From Oscheius dolichura (lineage: Eukaryota; Nematoda; Chromadorea; Rhabditida; Rhabditidae): a stretch of DNA of 64,000 nt. Location of the stretch: assembly GCA_932521035.1 (NCBI GenBank), contig OW051495.1:2232001-2296000 (forward strand), in the 5' to 3' direction. Positions within the stretch are counted from its first letter, which is position 1, and each line of letters starts with the position of its first letter. Both the position numbers and the translations under genes were made by a program. Positions 23,106 through 35,300 of this stretch are shown piece by piece. The notes under the pieces are model-generated. The model was given only the letters and a program-made list of their open reading frames with translations, was not told where the DNA came from and did not search any database.

Positions 23106-26100
23106 ATGGATAACGAAAAATGGATGTCAAACGAATTATGCGGTGCTAGCAATGTCCGTCAACAACCACGCATGATGGTAAGTTATTTTTTTATAGTTAT
23201 TTCTATGTGTCTTCATGAAAGAAAGCATTGTGCTAACTATGAATTATTTTTTAGGAAGCGCCAGAGAACGCGATCAGTGAAGCAGAAGATGAAAGCGGTA
23301 TGGCAACGCTTGATGAAGAAAGGGCTGATATAGATAGAAGCTTCAGAGAATTCAAACCAATGGATTGTGTACCAGTTGATCAGAATACTGTTTTTTGCCA
23401 GCCGTTAAAATGGCGAAGGATTGTTAATTCAGAGGGAGCTGTTCCTAGGTATTTTTTATAGTACTCATTTTAAATCACATGTATTGTTACAGACCACGTC
23501 ATGGCCATCGGGCCACAGCAGTTCACGACAACATCGTTGTATGGGGCGGAGGAAACGAGGGAATTATTGAAGATATCAGTCTATACAATATCTGTATATT
23601 TTTTTCTCCGCTTTGTAATACAATATTTTTTGTAGCCATCAATCGCTGGTCAGCACCTCTGTGCCGTGGAGATGTTCCTCCCGGAGCTGCTGCTGGTGGA
23701 TTAGTCAAAGGCTATGGAGCTCATCTCTACATATTTGGAGGAATGCTCGAGTATGGACTGTATGTTTGAATCTAATTATCTCGATATAGAGGTCAAAGGT
23801 ATTCAAACGACGTCTACGAATTAGATTTGGTCCGATGGGAATGGAAGAAATTGCGGGTGCGCGGAAGAACAAGTGCCTCTGTTCCTTGCCCGCGAATCGG
23901 CCACAGCCTTGTGTGTGATAACAATGGAGTATGTTCTTCATTTACACATCTTTTTATCTTATGATTTCAGATATTATACGTATTTGGAGGGTTGACGAAC
24001 TCTAGCGACGATCTACGTTACAATAAGCCCAAGTATCTCAACGATCTTTACACCCTCAATACACAAAAGAACCTTAATGATTTGTTTTGGGATACACCTC
24101 TGGTGTGTTTGGTAATTTACAATGTGAAATACGTCGTTTAGGTTTCTGGTGAGCCGCCAGCAGCTCGAGAATCACATAGTGCAATTATGTATGAGCAAAA
24201 CGGGCGGCGTGAAATGATTGTATATGGTGGAATGAATGGAAATCGTCTTGGGGATGTTCATGTCTTGGATTTGGACCAAATGGAATGGCGACACCAATAT
24301 GTTCGTTTGTTTCCATTATTCACTAATCTGTGTACTTGTAGTGTTTCGGAACTCCACCACTTCCTCGCTCACTGCATACAGCAAACCTTGTTCAACACAA
24401 GATGTTTATCTATGGTGGATGGGTACCTATGGAACCATCCGATGAAGAATCACACCATGATCTTAAATGGAAGTGCACTAGCTCTCTTGGTGTTCTCAAC
24501 TTAGAAAATTTCACTTGGGAACAGCCCGGAACCGATTTTTCCGAACCAGATGGTAACGTGGTTTTTATCTTCTTCTCTATTTACAACTTCTAGTTAGTGT
24601 TGAAACTTTTCCCCGAGCTCGTTCTGGGCATTCGGCTGTTTATAGTGGAGGTCGAATCTACGTATGGTCAGGGCGTGACGGCTATCGTAAAGCATGGAAT
24701 AATCAAGTTGGTTTTTTTGTCAATTTTTTTGAAAGCAATTTACCTGGTCTTCATGATCGGGTAAAATATTCGAGGAGAAAACTGAATGTATAACCGCTTT
24801 CCGTAGGATGATTTTGAGGTATGCTGTCGCGATTTTTGGTATCTTGAGACCGAAAAGCCTTACAAGCCGCCCCGTGTATTTTTGGGAAAAGCTACACTGA
24901 ACTCGTTGGAAATCAGCTGGGGCGCTACAAGAAATTCCGAAGCTTACCTGATACAAATTGGAAAATATTTAGGACCATCGGGTTAGTTCACTTATTTTTT
25001 TTCGATAATTTATAAATTCAGCACCTTACACAAAGGTAGGAGAAAGTAAACCAATTCTACATGTTGTGAAAACTCCCAACCAAGGAAATGTAGTTCATGT
25101 AGTCAAGGGGCCGGCAGCTACTCCAGGAACGAAGACCATTATTGTTTCAAAAGGTCCAAATGGAGAGCCACAACAAAAGTAAATAATAATTCATTGACTA
25201 GACTTATTTTTAATTTACAGAATGATCGTCTTGAGTCCGACAACTGCCACCACAAGTTCCACAGCAGAAACCAATGTACCTGCATCTACTTTACCACAAC
25301 CTGACGAAGTATTGCTTCAATGTACGCACATTAACCGACCATTTTAGCAACTGCCAGAAAATTTCATGGAAGATGCGCCAGAAGATAAAGTCATTATCAA
25401 AGACGAACTAGAGTCACAGCCGCAAACAACCGAGAAGAATGCACTTGAACAGCCACCTCAACCTGCTGGAGAATCACAGCAAGAAGAAGCTGAACAAGTT
25501 TGTTTATTATCATTTATGCTTAATATTGAAGTATTTCAGAATGACGACACGGAGTGGTACGACGTCGCAGTTGTTAAAGGAAACACCCATCATATCACAC
25601 AATTCTTCCTTCCGGGTGAAGGACCGAGGATGGCGGCTAATTATGACGTATGTAGTTTTTTTGATTTTCTAATATATCTTTTTAGAGATCATATGAAATT
25701 AATGATTGGATGAATGATCCCAGAAAAACTCAAGAGCTCAGCCATGGAACCAACTACAAAATTCGTGTCGCTGGGTTAAACCTATTGGGAAAAGGAGAAT
25801 GGTCGCAAACAGTTGTCTTCAAGGTAGAGTCACTAGTAAATGTATAATTGTCGATTTATATTCAGACTGCAATGCCTGGATTTCCCGGAGCACCTTCTCA
25901 AATTAAAATACAAAAAGTGCAAGAGGGCGCTAATGTCACTTGGGAGCCTCCACAGCAAACAAATGGAATAATTTCAGAATATAGTGTATATCTGGCTATA
26001 AAATCAGCGTAAGTTGCTTTCATAGTTTGATTAAAATGAGTGATTTTCAGAGATTCTGAAAGAGGCAAAGTCATAAATAAGCCAATGACAGGTGTGGAAT

Positions 26101-26762
26101 TTTTGAGGTAATCATTTATTTCATAGTTTTAAAATGTTGCGTTTTAGGGTTTACGCTGGACCCCACAACGAGTGCTACATTCCTCAACAGGTAGTCGCAG
26201 ATGCGCACATTGAAATTGGACCGAAGAATAAGCCGGCAATTATATTCCGTATTGCTGCTAAAAATGAGAAGGTAAATCTTATTTTCCATTTGAATAACTG
26301 TAATACAACTTCTCTAAAACTATGTTTTAGGGCTACGGTCCAGCCACCCAAGTGAGATGGCTTCAAGACATCCAAAGAGAGGCGCAGCATATCCATCCAG
26401 AAGGTCATCAGCTGCCTCCAGTTCAGCAGCAATATATTCGCCCTCAAGCTTCCAACATTCGGCCTCTGCAAGCTCGTCCTACTCCAAACAATATAGTCCG
26501 TGGCCAAGTAGTACGTCAGGTACCTGGAAGACCACTCGGAGTCTATCAAGCTGCCCAACCACAACAGCTGGCAGGACAGCCCCAATATCGCTACGCTCCT
26601 TATCAGAAGAATCAAGGCATGGCTGCTCCTACAACTCGTATTGTGCACCCGCATGCAGCACCTCCACAACCGACTCCTGTAGTTGTACGTCCTATGCCTC
26701 CTCATCGACAGATGCCACCAAATAATAATAATAACAATAACAATAATAATAATGCCAGTTAA
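23106..26762 (+). CDS. hcf-1: HCF-1 homologue: Kelch beta-propeller plus Fn3 chromatin cofactor, 938 aa
   Basis: Nineteen exons in consistent phase: 23106-23177, 23255-23448, 23493-23593, 23636-23759, 23790-23928, 23971-24102, 24142-24300, 24342-24552, 24594-24706, 24807-24981, 25022-25178, 25221-25308, 25348-25497, 25540-25647, 25686-25823, 25866-26008, 26051-26107, 26148-26271, 26331-26762. Residues about 85-430 are Kelch repeats with the host-cell-factor pattern ([71 protein letters not shown]). Fn3-type sequence follows ([20 protein letters not shown] near 450; [19 protein letters not shown] near 720). The tail is Pro/Gln-rich with an 11-residue Asn run before the stop. As in other nematode HCF-1, no HCF proteolysis repeats are visible. 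The known role is a scaffold for histone-modifying complexes and a DAF-16/FOXO regulator in C. elegans. ACTTCAG ends 3 nt before the ATG. AATAAA is at 26892. Confidence 0.97.
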
Positions 26763-28258
26763 GTTTTTTTCCCGAGTTATTGTTTCCGATAGTACCCACA
26801 TTTTTAGATCTCAACGTTGATATTTTGTTACTTTTCATGTCGTAAGCATATGTTGTTTTTGTATAAGATTTTGTTCACTTATTTTTTCCACAATAAAATT
26901 GTATGCGCAGGTTTATATTTCCGTTCAACACATTATATTTTTAAGAATACGTGAAGTGCCGTGTATCGTGCCTATTGGTGGCTAATAGCCACTGGTTATC
27001 CGGGGCCAGTTTGAGGGATCACTGAGGCATTGACAGATAACTGTTGCAGTGCAGATTATGTGCGTTTTTGGGATTTCTTGGATTCCTTTGCTACGTCTGT
27101 TTGACACTTCGGAAAGCCGCGAATATTCATGAAACGCGGACGTTCTCGAGTGCCAAAAAGCTGTTAGCCGGTCCCCCGTTGGTGTGCGGTTCACGATACG
27201 GGGTGCGTCTCGGAGAGGAAAGGGCATACATGTCAGCTTATCGTGGTCGTCATCTTCTCCCTTGCCTCGTTCTGTTCTGGTTTTCTTTTGATCAGAAAAA
27301 GAAGTTTCCCCGTTAGAGATTCCTCCCGGCCGACACAGTATCCCCCCAAGTTGAATGGTCCTCGTCAGCGGTGGTGGTGGCCCCCCTCTCTCCACACTCA
27401 TAATTGCCTCGCATTTCAAGGTCGCTCCAACAATGCCCGGGCCGCACTCGGCCGCATTCAATAATCGTCCGGCCGGCGAGGGGAGAGGCAGAGAATACCT
27501 GTCCTCGATGATCCTCTTTTGGGCAGGCTCAAATGAGGCCAAGCCGGGATGACAAAAGGGACGAGGGGGGAGGGAGAAGAGAGGCCAGAGGAGAGCCTCG
27601 AGTGGAGAGTGGATAGGTCAGAATCATCTCCTCCTCCTAATAAACAACCAGGGGCAATTTCTTATAATTCTAAAAAAATACGTTCGCAGCAATGTTTTCC
27701 CAAATATGGAGGAATTCTTATACTGTAACTGAAACACTGCCTTTTCCCCTGGCTGGCTCCCTTTCCCTCTGATTTTCCAGTTCTATTTCCCCTTCTCCCG
27801 GCCCATAATAATAGTCTCTCTCTCTCCCCCTCCCCGTTTCCCCTTCCCCCCAGCCTCGATTTCTCATTTCAACCGAGTCTCCCATAGAGATCTCCTCTCC
27901 CCTCTCTCTCCTTGGCGCCATGCTGTGTTCGTCCTTCGGTCGGTCGGTCGACCGCCCGCCTCGCGTGTTTCCCAGACGCGGAAAACACGCGAATTTGGCG
28001 CCAAAAGGCGTAGATTTGACATGAGAAAGAGCGCCGCTGACGACAAGATGGAGAAAAGACAAAGGGAAGCCAGACAGAGATACGACTCGGGAAAGGAAAA
28101 ATATCGAAATGTTACGCAATGGGGATAGGAAGAGAAGGATGGAGGGTCTTGGATTCGGTAAGTATCTTGTAGTTTAGAAAAAGTATTTTACTGTAAATTG
28201 GAGTGGTTTCCGCTCATTTGGGTCCACAGAAGTCTATAAGAATGGAAGTGCCCTTTAT
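26763..28258. other. hcf-1 3' region, then GC-rich noncoding DNA
   Basis: The first 180 bp are the hcf-1 3' UTR with AATAAA at 26892-26897. From 27000 on the DNA is GC-rich. A TTTGGCGCCAAA palindrome (27994-28005), an E2F-like site, follows a CGCGTGTTT/AAACACGCG inverted repeat (27962-27990). Just downstream, ATG 28020 opens 35 codons (MRKSAADDKMEKRQREARQ...), and a GTAAGTATC donor lies at 28157. This could be the 5' end of a gene with a long first intron, but I cannot find a matching second exon. The long minus-strand open frame 26982-27542 looks like a GC artefact. Confidence 0.35.
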
Positions 28259-28436
28259 TATAGTCTGTCAAGAAAAAAGACTACATTCAAGGTCTAACGA
28301 TTTAGCCGAGAGCCGAACTTACTGGCCTTTTTTTCTTCTTGACCGCTCAAAAATAATCTGTCAGTTCGCTCCATCACTAAAATTTGTTCTCGGCCAGTTA
28401 GACCTTGAATGTCGTCTTTTTTCTTGACAGACGATA
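28259..28436. mobile_element. MITE, family B, about 178 bp
   Basis: Terminal inverted repeats of about 40 bp. The left end starts TATAGTCTGTCAAGAAAAAA and the right end in reverse starts TATCGTCTGTCAAGAAAAAA. Both continue with GACxACATTCAAGGTCTAAC. The interior is AT-rich and noncoding. TA-flanked ends fit a Tc1/mariner-type non-autonomous element. It is unrelated to family A beyond the TATAGTC start. Confidence 0.8.
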
Positions 28437-31400
28437 GCAAAAAAGAACGAATTCCGAATACCTACTGTAATCTGAACTTAATCAGTTATTTTATTGTTTC
28501 GATGAAACTTCTTATGATCGACAGTTGGCTGTTCTTCGCTAACGCCGATCTAATGGCTGTCTAAAAATTCCGGCATTTTGTCAAGCTTTCTTGATCAGCC
28601 ATGCTTCATTCTCAACGGGACTCCATACTTCGGACCAAGAACTATCTTTTATGGCCAAAAAGCCGGGACTTCAACTTTAACATGAACATTAAGAGCAAAA
28701 AAGACCAACCCCTGCGGGATCGGGTAACTAAAATGCGTGAAACGATACAAAGTAGCCTGCGAATTTTTGGATCGGATACCAATGAAGATCTATCAATGTT
28801 TACAGCTGAAACCATACTCTTACTGCCAAAGGAATTCATTTCCCATATTCCATACCGTTTTATTGTTTCGATGAAACTTATTATAATCAGCTGCGGCCAG
28901 TACTGTTAGTGCTTTCAGATCTACATCTCATATTGAATACAGTACGCCCCCCATGTTCAGCCAGTTTATATCCGAGCACTCCCTGCTTACCGAGGATCCC
29001 ATCCTAGAGGCTATTGGCCCAAAGTAGAGCTATGAGCTGCTCGGGCCAATTCAAAACAGAGAACTGCGTCTACAAACTTATTCACTACGAGTAAGAGCAA
29101 TTGCTTCTTTTGAAGCCTGTTAGAAACGTTACAAGGTTGAAAAACGCGTCTACTTGATTGAGAAGTGCTGTCACCAATTCTTACGTAATAAAGTTGAAAC
29201 AACAAGTGAAGCTGAGGTTAGAGAGTTACAACTTTCTATGTTTTGACTCCAAATTATAAGAAAGAGATTCTCCTCAACCGCAGTTCTTCTATATTCGCAA
29301 CGTTGTTCCCCACAATACAGTAGTCTGTGTGTCCTCAACTTTTGCCGGTTGCCTCTGTGTTTGAGGAGGTGTCGGTGGTGGTTTTGATATTGGCAATCGA
29401 TGTTTGGCGGAGGGCGCCCTCAACCAGACCGAGTATTTGCATGAATTACGACCAGATTCGGACTGTTGTCCACGCGGCGGCTGGCGGCCGTGGAGGGGAA
29501 CGTTGCCTCTCTTTCCCAGTGCCGCGCCATCAGAGTCAATCCGTCTTCGAGTAAGAGGAGGAGGAGACTACGGTCGATTTGGAAGGGAAAGGGGATAAAA
29601 ACCCGGCTATTACCGATCGGCGTACACTTCGGATTATAGTAGACTTGAAAAAGAGAAGAAAATGCAGAAGAGGGAGGCCTTTTCAAATGAAATCTTGTCA
29701 ACATTCATTCAACCAATTGATCCAATTTTCTGTTTGGATCAAATATTCCAGTAAAACACAAGAAAACTTTGTCGGTTTGGCTAACTCTCAAGATGGAGTA
29801 TGCCCTTCTGTTTCACATCTACTCTATAACATCATTCGTGAACGGAGAAGTAGTGTGTCTTTGGATAGTTTCAATTCATGAATCTTCGACATCTGTCTAG
29901 GAGACAATAGAAGACAGCAGAAGGAAGTCCTATGTCTTTTATGGCCCGTTTCAGTAGAAATGTAAGGCGCTTCGTGACTTTTTCAACGAGGGAAGTAGTT
30001 TTCTACTGGAAAATAACCTAAAGATTCTGAAACGCTTAGTTTTTTCTGTTGGAAACGGCCATATTCCCGATGAATCTATGAATTTCTCTACCGATTCTCT
30101 TAATTTTTTTAAAGATCTACCTGAAGCCTATAAGAGGATCTTTATTGGGACTGTACCCGGAACATTTTCCAATTCTAAAAAGACCATGGCGCTTTGGCGT
30201 TTCTCTAACGAAAGAAAGGCACACGTTGATATCATAAAATCTACAAATTATGCTTTACCCTGAGCATATAAACAAGCCTCCATAAGTATTGTTAGTCATT
30301 CTAAACGTTCCGAACATTGTTGAAATTGGCGACAAATTTCCGCCATTTCTCTTATTTTGTAAGTATCACCTATGAGCTATAAGTCGTCTTTCTCACTGTC
30401 CGGAGTAAAAACTCCAAAAAAACAACTCACAAATTCTCCCTTCCGTTCGAAATGAAGGGACTAGCGTCTGATTCTGTTGAAATTTTGTGTTTTACTCCCA
30501 AAATGTAAAGGAAGCAGCATAAATTCGAAGACTGTCGGTCAAAAGTGATGTCGCCTTTTTTGTATATATCGCCCCCCGTTTTCGCAGTCATAAAAGGTGT
30601 GATGACTCATTTGGTTCGCTTTTGTCACCGCCGTTGACTCACCTTGTCGTCTATTTTATTCTTCTTTTTGGCGGGAGGCGGTCCCAAGAGGAAATTATCA
30701 GATAAGGGAAAGAGGAAAGAAGAGAAATAAAAAAGAAAATGAGAGGGCGACCCGGCATGCCACCACAGATACCACGGATTCGTTTATTTCCCGTGAATTC
30801 ATGCAGTGCCATTGCGGAGAGCCGCTGACAGACGGACGGAAAAGTGGAGGGGAAGGGGGGCTGGCTGACGAGACAGAGAGAGGACCGCCGTGGAGGACTG
30901 TCGACTGGCCGGGCCAGGCCGCCCCGCCTCCCCCCGACCGCGTTTCTCTCCTCTCCCACCCCGGTGACTATCCCCCGCCACAAAAAGGACGGCCAGAGAA
31001 AAAGAGGACAGAGCACCGACGAAAAAAAGGCAGAGAGGCTACAGAGACGGTGGTGGGAAAATGACCCCGGGGTGGGAGAAACAGTCTGTCGACGCAGGGG
31101 AACACCCCCGGGGCGGACAATTTATCCTCAATTCCATTCAACGGTGAGCGAGACAGGAACCTCTTCTCTAATTTCAAGGCAAAATAAAACACAGAAATGG
31201 GGAAAACAGCCGGATATTCGAATAGCTGAGCCCAGGACAAAAAGGGGACAAGGAGGAAGATATTAGGCAACGGTAGTTGGCAGGAGCTAAATAAAGTCTC
31301 TTTTCCAAATAGTAGGCAAAATAAAACGCAAAAACGAGGAAAAGAAAGGAATATGCGAGCAAACGGAAAGAAGCTCGACCGAGAGCACAGAAGAAAGAAA

Positions 31401-32079
31401 TCGAAGTGAAATGTATCAAGAAGAATAATAAAAAAACTAATAGCAAATAAAGAGGCTCTTTACCAATAAAAAAGGTGAAAGAAAACACACAAAATAAGAA
31501 CACTAGTTGGGGAAAAAAGGAATTATTATTCCTTCATTTGAATGAAAAACCGATGGCTTTGAATTTACATAGAAATGTTGAAACAGAATATAAGGCGAAC
31601 GACCTAGAAGAGATCTGGATTTCAAAAGACCAAACAAACGATATGAAAAGTAATAATATCAAATTCAGATTGAGAAAACCTCGTTTTCTACCGTAAAATA
31701 GGTTGGTTGATACAGAAAAGTTCCGAAATATCGAGTAGCTTACTTTGATGGCAAATTTTCAGCTAATTCCAGGGTAAAAGGACTAGGAAAATACCTGTAG
31801 GAAGAAGACAGACGACTTTCTCGCCATTTGATGAGTGGAGCAGCGATCCCGGCCATTTTTCCTTATTATAAGACGAGAGAAAACAGAAAAATAAGGAAAA
31901 CAACGAGATGTTCAACTGAATCGGAAGAAATTTGACCGACAAGACGGAAAGGAGCGATTGGCAGGAAGAATGTAGAGAAAAGCTAAAGGAAATCAGCACC
32001 CGTTCGGCCACAATAACACCAAAAAAAGACTCCTTTGTAATTAAAGTATCTAAACTAACTAAAGCTCCGTGGTCTGTCT
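28437..32079. other. Intergenic with GC-rich islands and short repeats; no supported gene
   Basis: A 28-bp block (TTTTATTGTTTCGATGAAAC plus following bases) occurs at about 28490 and again at 28858. A GC-rich stretch with TPA-like and purine runs lies at 30540-31100. Between 31150 and 31500 there are two or three degraded tandem units of about 140 bp marked by CTCTTxTCxAA...GGCAAAATAAAACxC. Many open frames of 60-120 codons overlap on both strands here with no family signature. I see no gene. Confidence 0.35.
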
Positions 32080-32337
32080 GTCACCGCCCACGCCAAGCGC
32101 GCGCGCATTCAAACTAACGTTGTGAGTTCGACCCCGGCGGTGACCAAAACTTTTGCTTTTCTCTTCATCTGTCACTACTTTTGCATGTGTGAAACACTAA
32201 CGACGGCTTGATTCGCATTGGTAACTATAGCTCGGAAATTTGTCGGAAAACTTTTCGGAAATTTAAAATTCAAAATGGAGAAACGGAAAAGCTGATAGGC
32301 TGGGGACCGCGTTTTTGACGCGGCGAAGCCCTCTTGT
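32080..32337 (+). repeat. SINE-like element with tRNA-related head, copy 1
   Basis: The head GTCACCG ... CGGTGAC (32080 to about 32144) looks like a degenerate tRNA acceptor pairing and carries a B-box-like GAGTTCGACCC (32124-32134). The body continues AAACTTTTGCTTTTCTC, CACTACTTTTGCAT, AACACTAACGACGGCT and ACTATAGCTCGG, and ends with a hairpin tail ACCGCGTTTTTGACGCGG CGAAGCCCTCTTG. The body and tail recur in reverse at 50725-50918, so this is a dispersed repeat. RNA polymerase III origin is inferred from the head. Confidence 0.6.
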
Positions 32338-35300
32338 CAAAAGTAAAACATAAAAGCAAGGCCGTTGGAATTTCGCCTTTTCATCGACGGATTGAACAGT
32401 CGACAGCGCCAAAAATACATAGTGCTACTGGAACAGAAAATCTATGGTAAGATTTGATCATTGAGAACTATCCTAACGAAAAGAAGAAAGTTAGACGACC
32501 CAATAGGATGATTCCAATAAAAACGAATCATTTTTCTTTTGAAATACTCCAGTCGATACAGAAAAGAAGCAAACGTGTAAAAACGTTGCTTGCCTGGTAA
32601 TTTCTGTTGAATAAATGGTCAATTTTATGACTAAACGCTGAACTGAACAGTTTCATGGCGCCGTTATTAGTCGCTTCTTTGGAACTGGACCAAGTATTTT
32701 ACTATAGTCAGTGGTATAGAATTTACGGGAAAACTGAAGACCATGGTGACATTAGTCAACTGTCTACGATACCGTACGCCGTTCCCCAACCTCTCTACTA
32801 ATATAATCTGCCCCCTATAATCATATCCCCTTTCCATATAAAACAAAAAGTTGAGCTGTAGAAGAAGTGCTCAATGACGTCTGCTCCCGATTATTTCCAT
32901 TACACTTCTTTTTCTTTCAAAGAACCTTTAATAACTGACTCATTGGGCTAGGAATAGTCGGGTAGTCAGCCGTAACTAATCTCGAATAATCTTCTTCTCA
33001 TCAATCTCTTGGTTTTTCTATTTGAACTCAACTGATAATTGGGTGGACGAGTTCCAGACTGCGCAATGTTTCTCCGCGCCGTTATTATCTCCGGCTTTTC
33101 TATGCAGGTCAAAACCATAATGCCCAATAAACCACTCACGACCAATGGCGTTCAATATTTCGTAGAGCGGTTATTTGTGGGTAAAAAGAACGATTTGACA
33201 TTAGTTTGACGATCTCCAAAATGACGTAAATGAGAAATGCCCTCCTTCCGTTTGAGTTATTCTGATTTCAATTACCAGCTAATCCGAAAGCCAATGCTAG
33301 AAATATACTGGTCGGCTTTCGACTAAAATTATGAATTCACTCCCACCAAAGTGTGCACAATTCAGTATATTTCAGTGAGTGCTTTTTATCTTTGAAAAGT
33401 ACCCATGGCTAATAGGCTTTCTTTTACTGGAGTGCAATGTTTCATGCTCATGCAGCTCACCCTCAGTTTCTCTTCTTCTTCCACTTCTAAAAATATAGAG
33501 AAGGCGGCTGCGAAGATGAAGAAGGCGGCGAGAAAAGATAGAAGGAGGATCTTCGGTGTTAAGAATATCCGGTGGAGCGAGGATGATGAGAGTGGCGGCG
33601 CCCGGAAGCCCTGCCGTCTCCCTCGGCTAATCTGAGACGACCTCAGGCTTCTCCTCCTCCCCTTATCAGGCCGCAATCGATAGGAAGTCCCATTTTGAGC
33701 CGGGGGATACGGGGACATGGATTATTATTAGTCATTTTACAGGGGAGGACACAAACAACGACGAACTGATCCCGGACAGTTTGTTCAGCTGTGTTCACGG
33801 GAGGGGGAGACGCGGTCTGGGTGACCAACAGGCAGCTGGCAGTTGTAAAGACGGGAAGGGAACTGGGAGGGTAATCTAGATCAACCGGACCTCTTTTTTG
33901 TTTGATTCGGTTACTGGATAAGAATAACCAGGGTCAAATTGAGATAATACATAGTGTACTTATACATAATGCCCTGGCTAACGAGAAAACGCATTTCCAA
34001 AGGTCAAAATGATGAAAACCGACCCACATCTGATTTGTAACTACAAAAAACCCGACCTGTGACGTTATAATGGCCTCGAATCTTATAAATAGATCGTATT
34101 ATAAACATATGTCATTGATCTATGGACCAACTTTACACGGGAACTAGAAGTTTTACACAGCCGCTAAAACAGAAAAGTTCAGAGAAAAAGGTAGAGAAGG
34201 GCCTGACGTCTTGTGTTTCTTCATCATCACACGCCCAAGTCTTCTTATCCTTCTGCCATCTTTCCCTCCGTCACAATTCCTCTCTTCCCCCGTCATGATT
34301 ACGTCCACACAACTACAGTATCCTCCCCTTTCCCGCTTTTACATGGTCTCAAAATTGACGCAATCATGTAATGGATGAGATATAGACGAGAGGACGGACA
34401 CGGGGGATTATCAGGGTACGCCACGTCGCGGATAATCCGTTGATGGTTGCTCTTCATCCGAAAAGGGGAGAGACGACGGCCAGGGGAGGATATACCTGAT
34501 ATGTACGAATGGGGGAGAGGGGAAGTGGAGAGGCGGCCAGGGGGAAATATCACAAAAAAGATTACTAAAGGTAGGATTTTCTTATGTTCCGTTTAGAGGT
34601 GGTTAATTTTAATAACCTAGCAATCGGGGGAATTATTTTACTGTCAACCGTTCTGATTCTGCGACAATATGATGGAAAAATGTTTAACTTTACTAGAAAA
34701 GCAGGGTAATAGGTCTTCGGTTGAAGTTACATAGCCTTCTTTAAAATTCAAAGAGAAGTTTCTATTTCCTACAGAAAAATGGGGATCCTTTCGAGGAGAA
34801 CGGGGAAGATTTTATACAGGACCGACTGGGGTAGTACAATGTTGAAAATGTTGTGTTTCACCCAGCCTATTATTTACTCCACTACCCCCTGTACTAGTTT
34901 TATCTTCTTATTCCTTCCGGATCATATAATCTTCTCGTTCTCCTCGATTTGCAGCGGGAAAACCACAACTCCTCGATCTCTTTTGTCCATCCAGCATTCA
35001 TTTTCCCGTGTATTGTTCCATGCTTACGATATTCAATTTGGTCCGCGTCCTGCCGTAGAAGCGAGCACACCTTCCTAAAATATCAGTTGTGATACGGGCT
35101 ATTCATTCTCTACAACGCAATCTGGAAAACTATCGAAGGAATGGAAAATGTTTTGCTTTTTGTTAGACAGGCGAAGCAGTAGAAATGTAGAATTACTGGT
35201 ATCCGATTCGACAGTTGTCCGATGAATTCTATAAAGACGATCCTGGAGGAGAAATTGCCAAACTTTATTAAACACCTCTATTACCGTGGTAAACAAAATT

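Noticed and set aside
26184-26801. 205-codon minus-strand open frame
   Set aside because: It lies antisense to the hcf-1 3' exons, which are clearly coding on the plus strand.
26982-27542. 186-codon minus-strand open frame after hcf-1
   Set aside because: GC-rich DNA lowers stop frequency; overlapping frames on the other strand are also open, and the peptide shows no domain, signal peptide or splice structure.
30801-31266. Overlapping open frames of 87-140 codons on both strands
   Set aside because: GC-rich, proline/arginine-biased and open on both strands; a composition effect.
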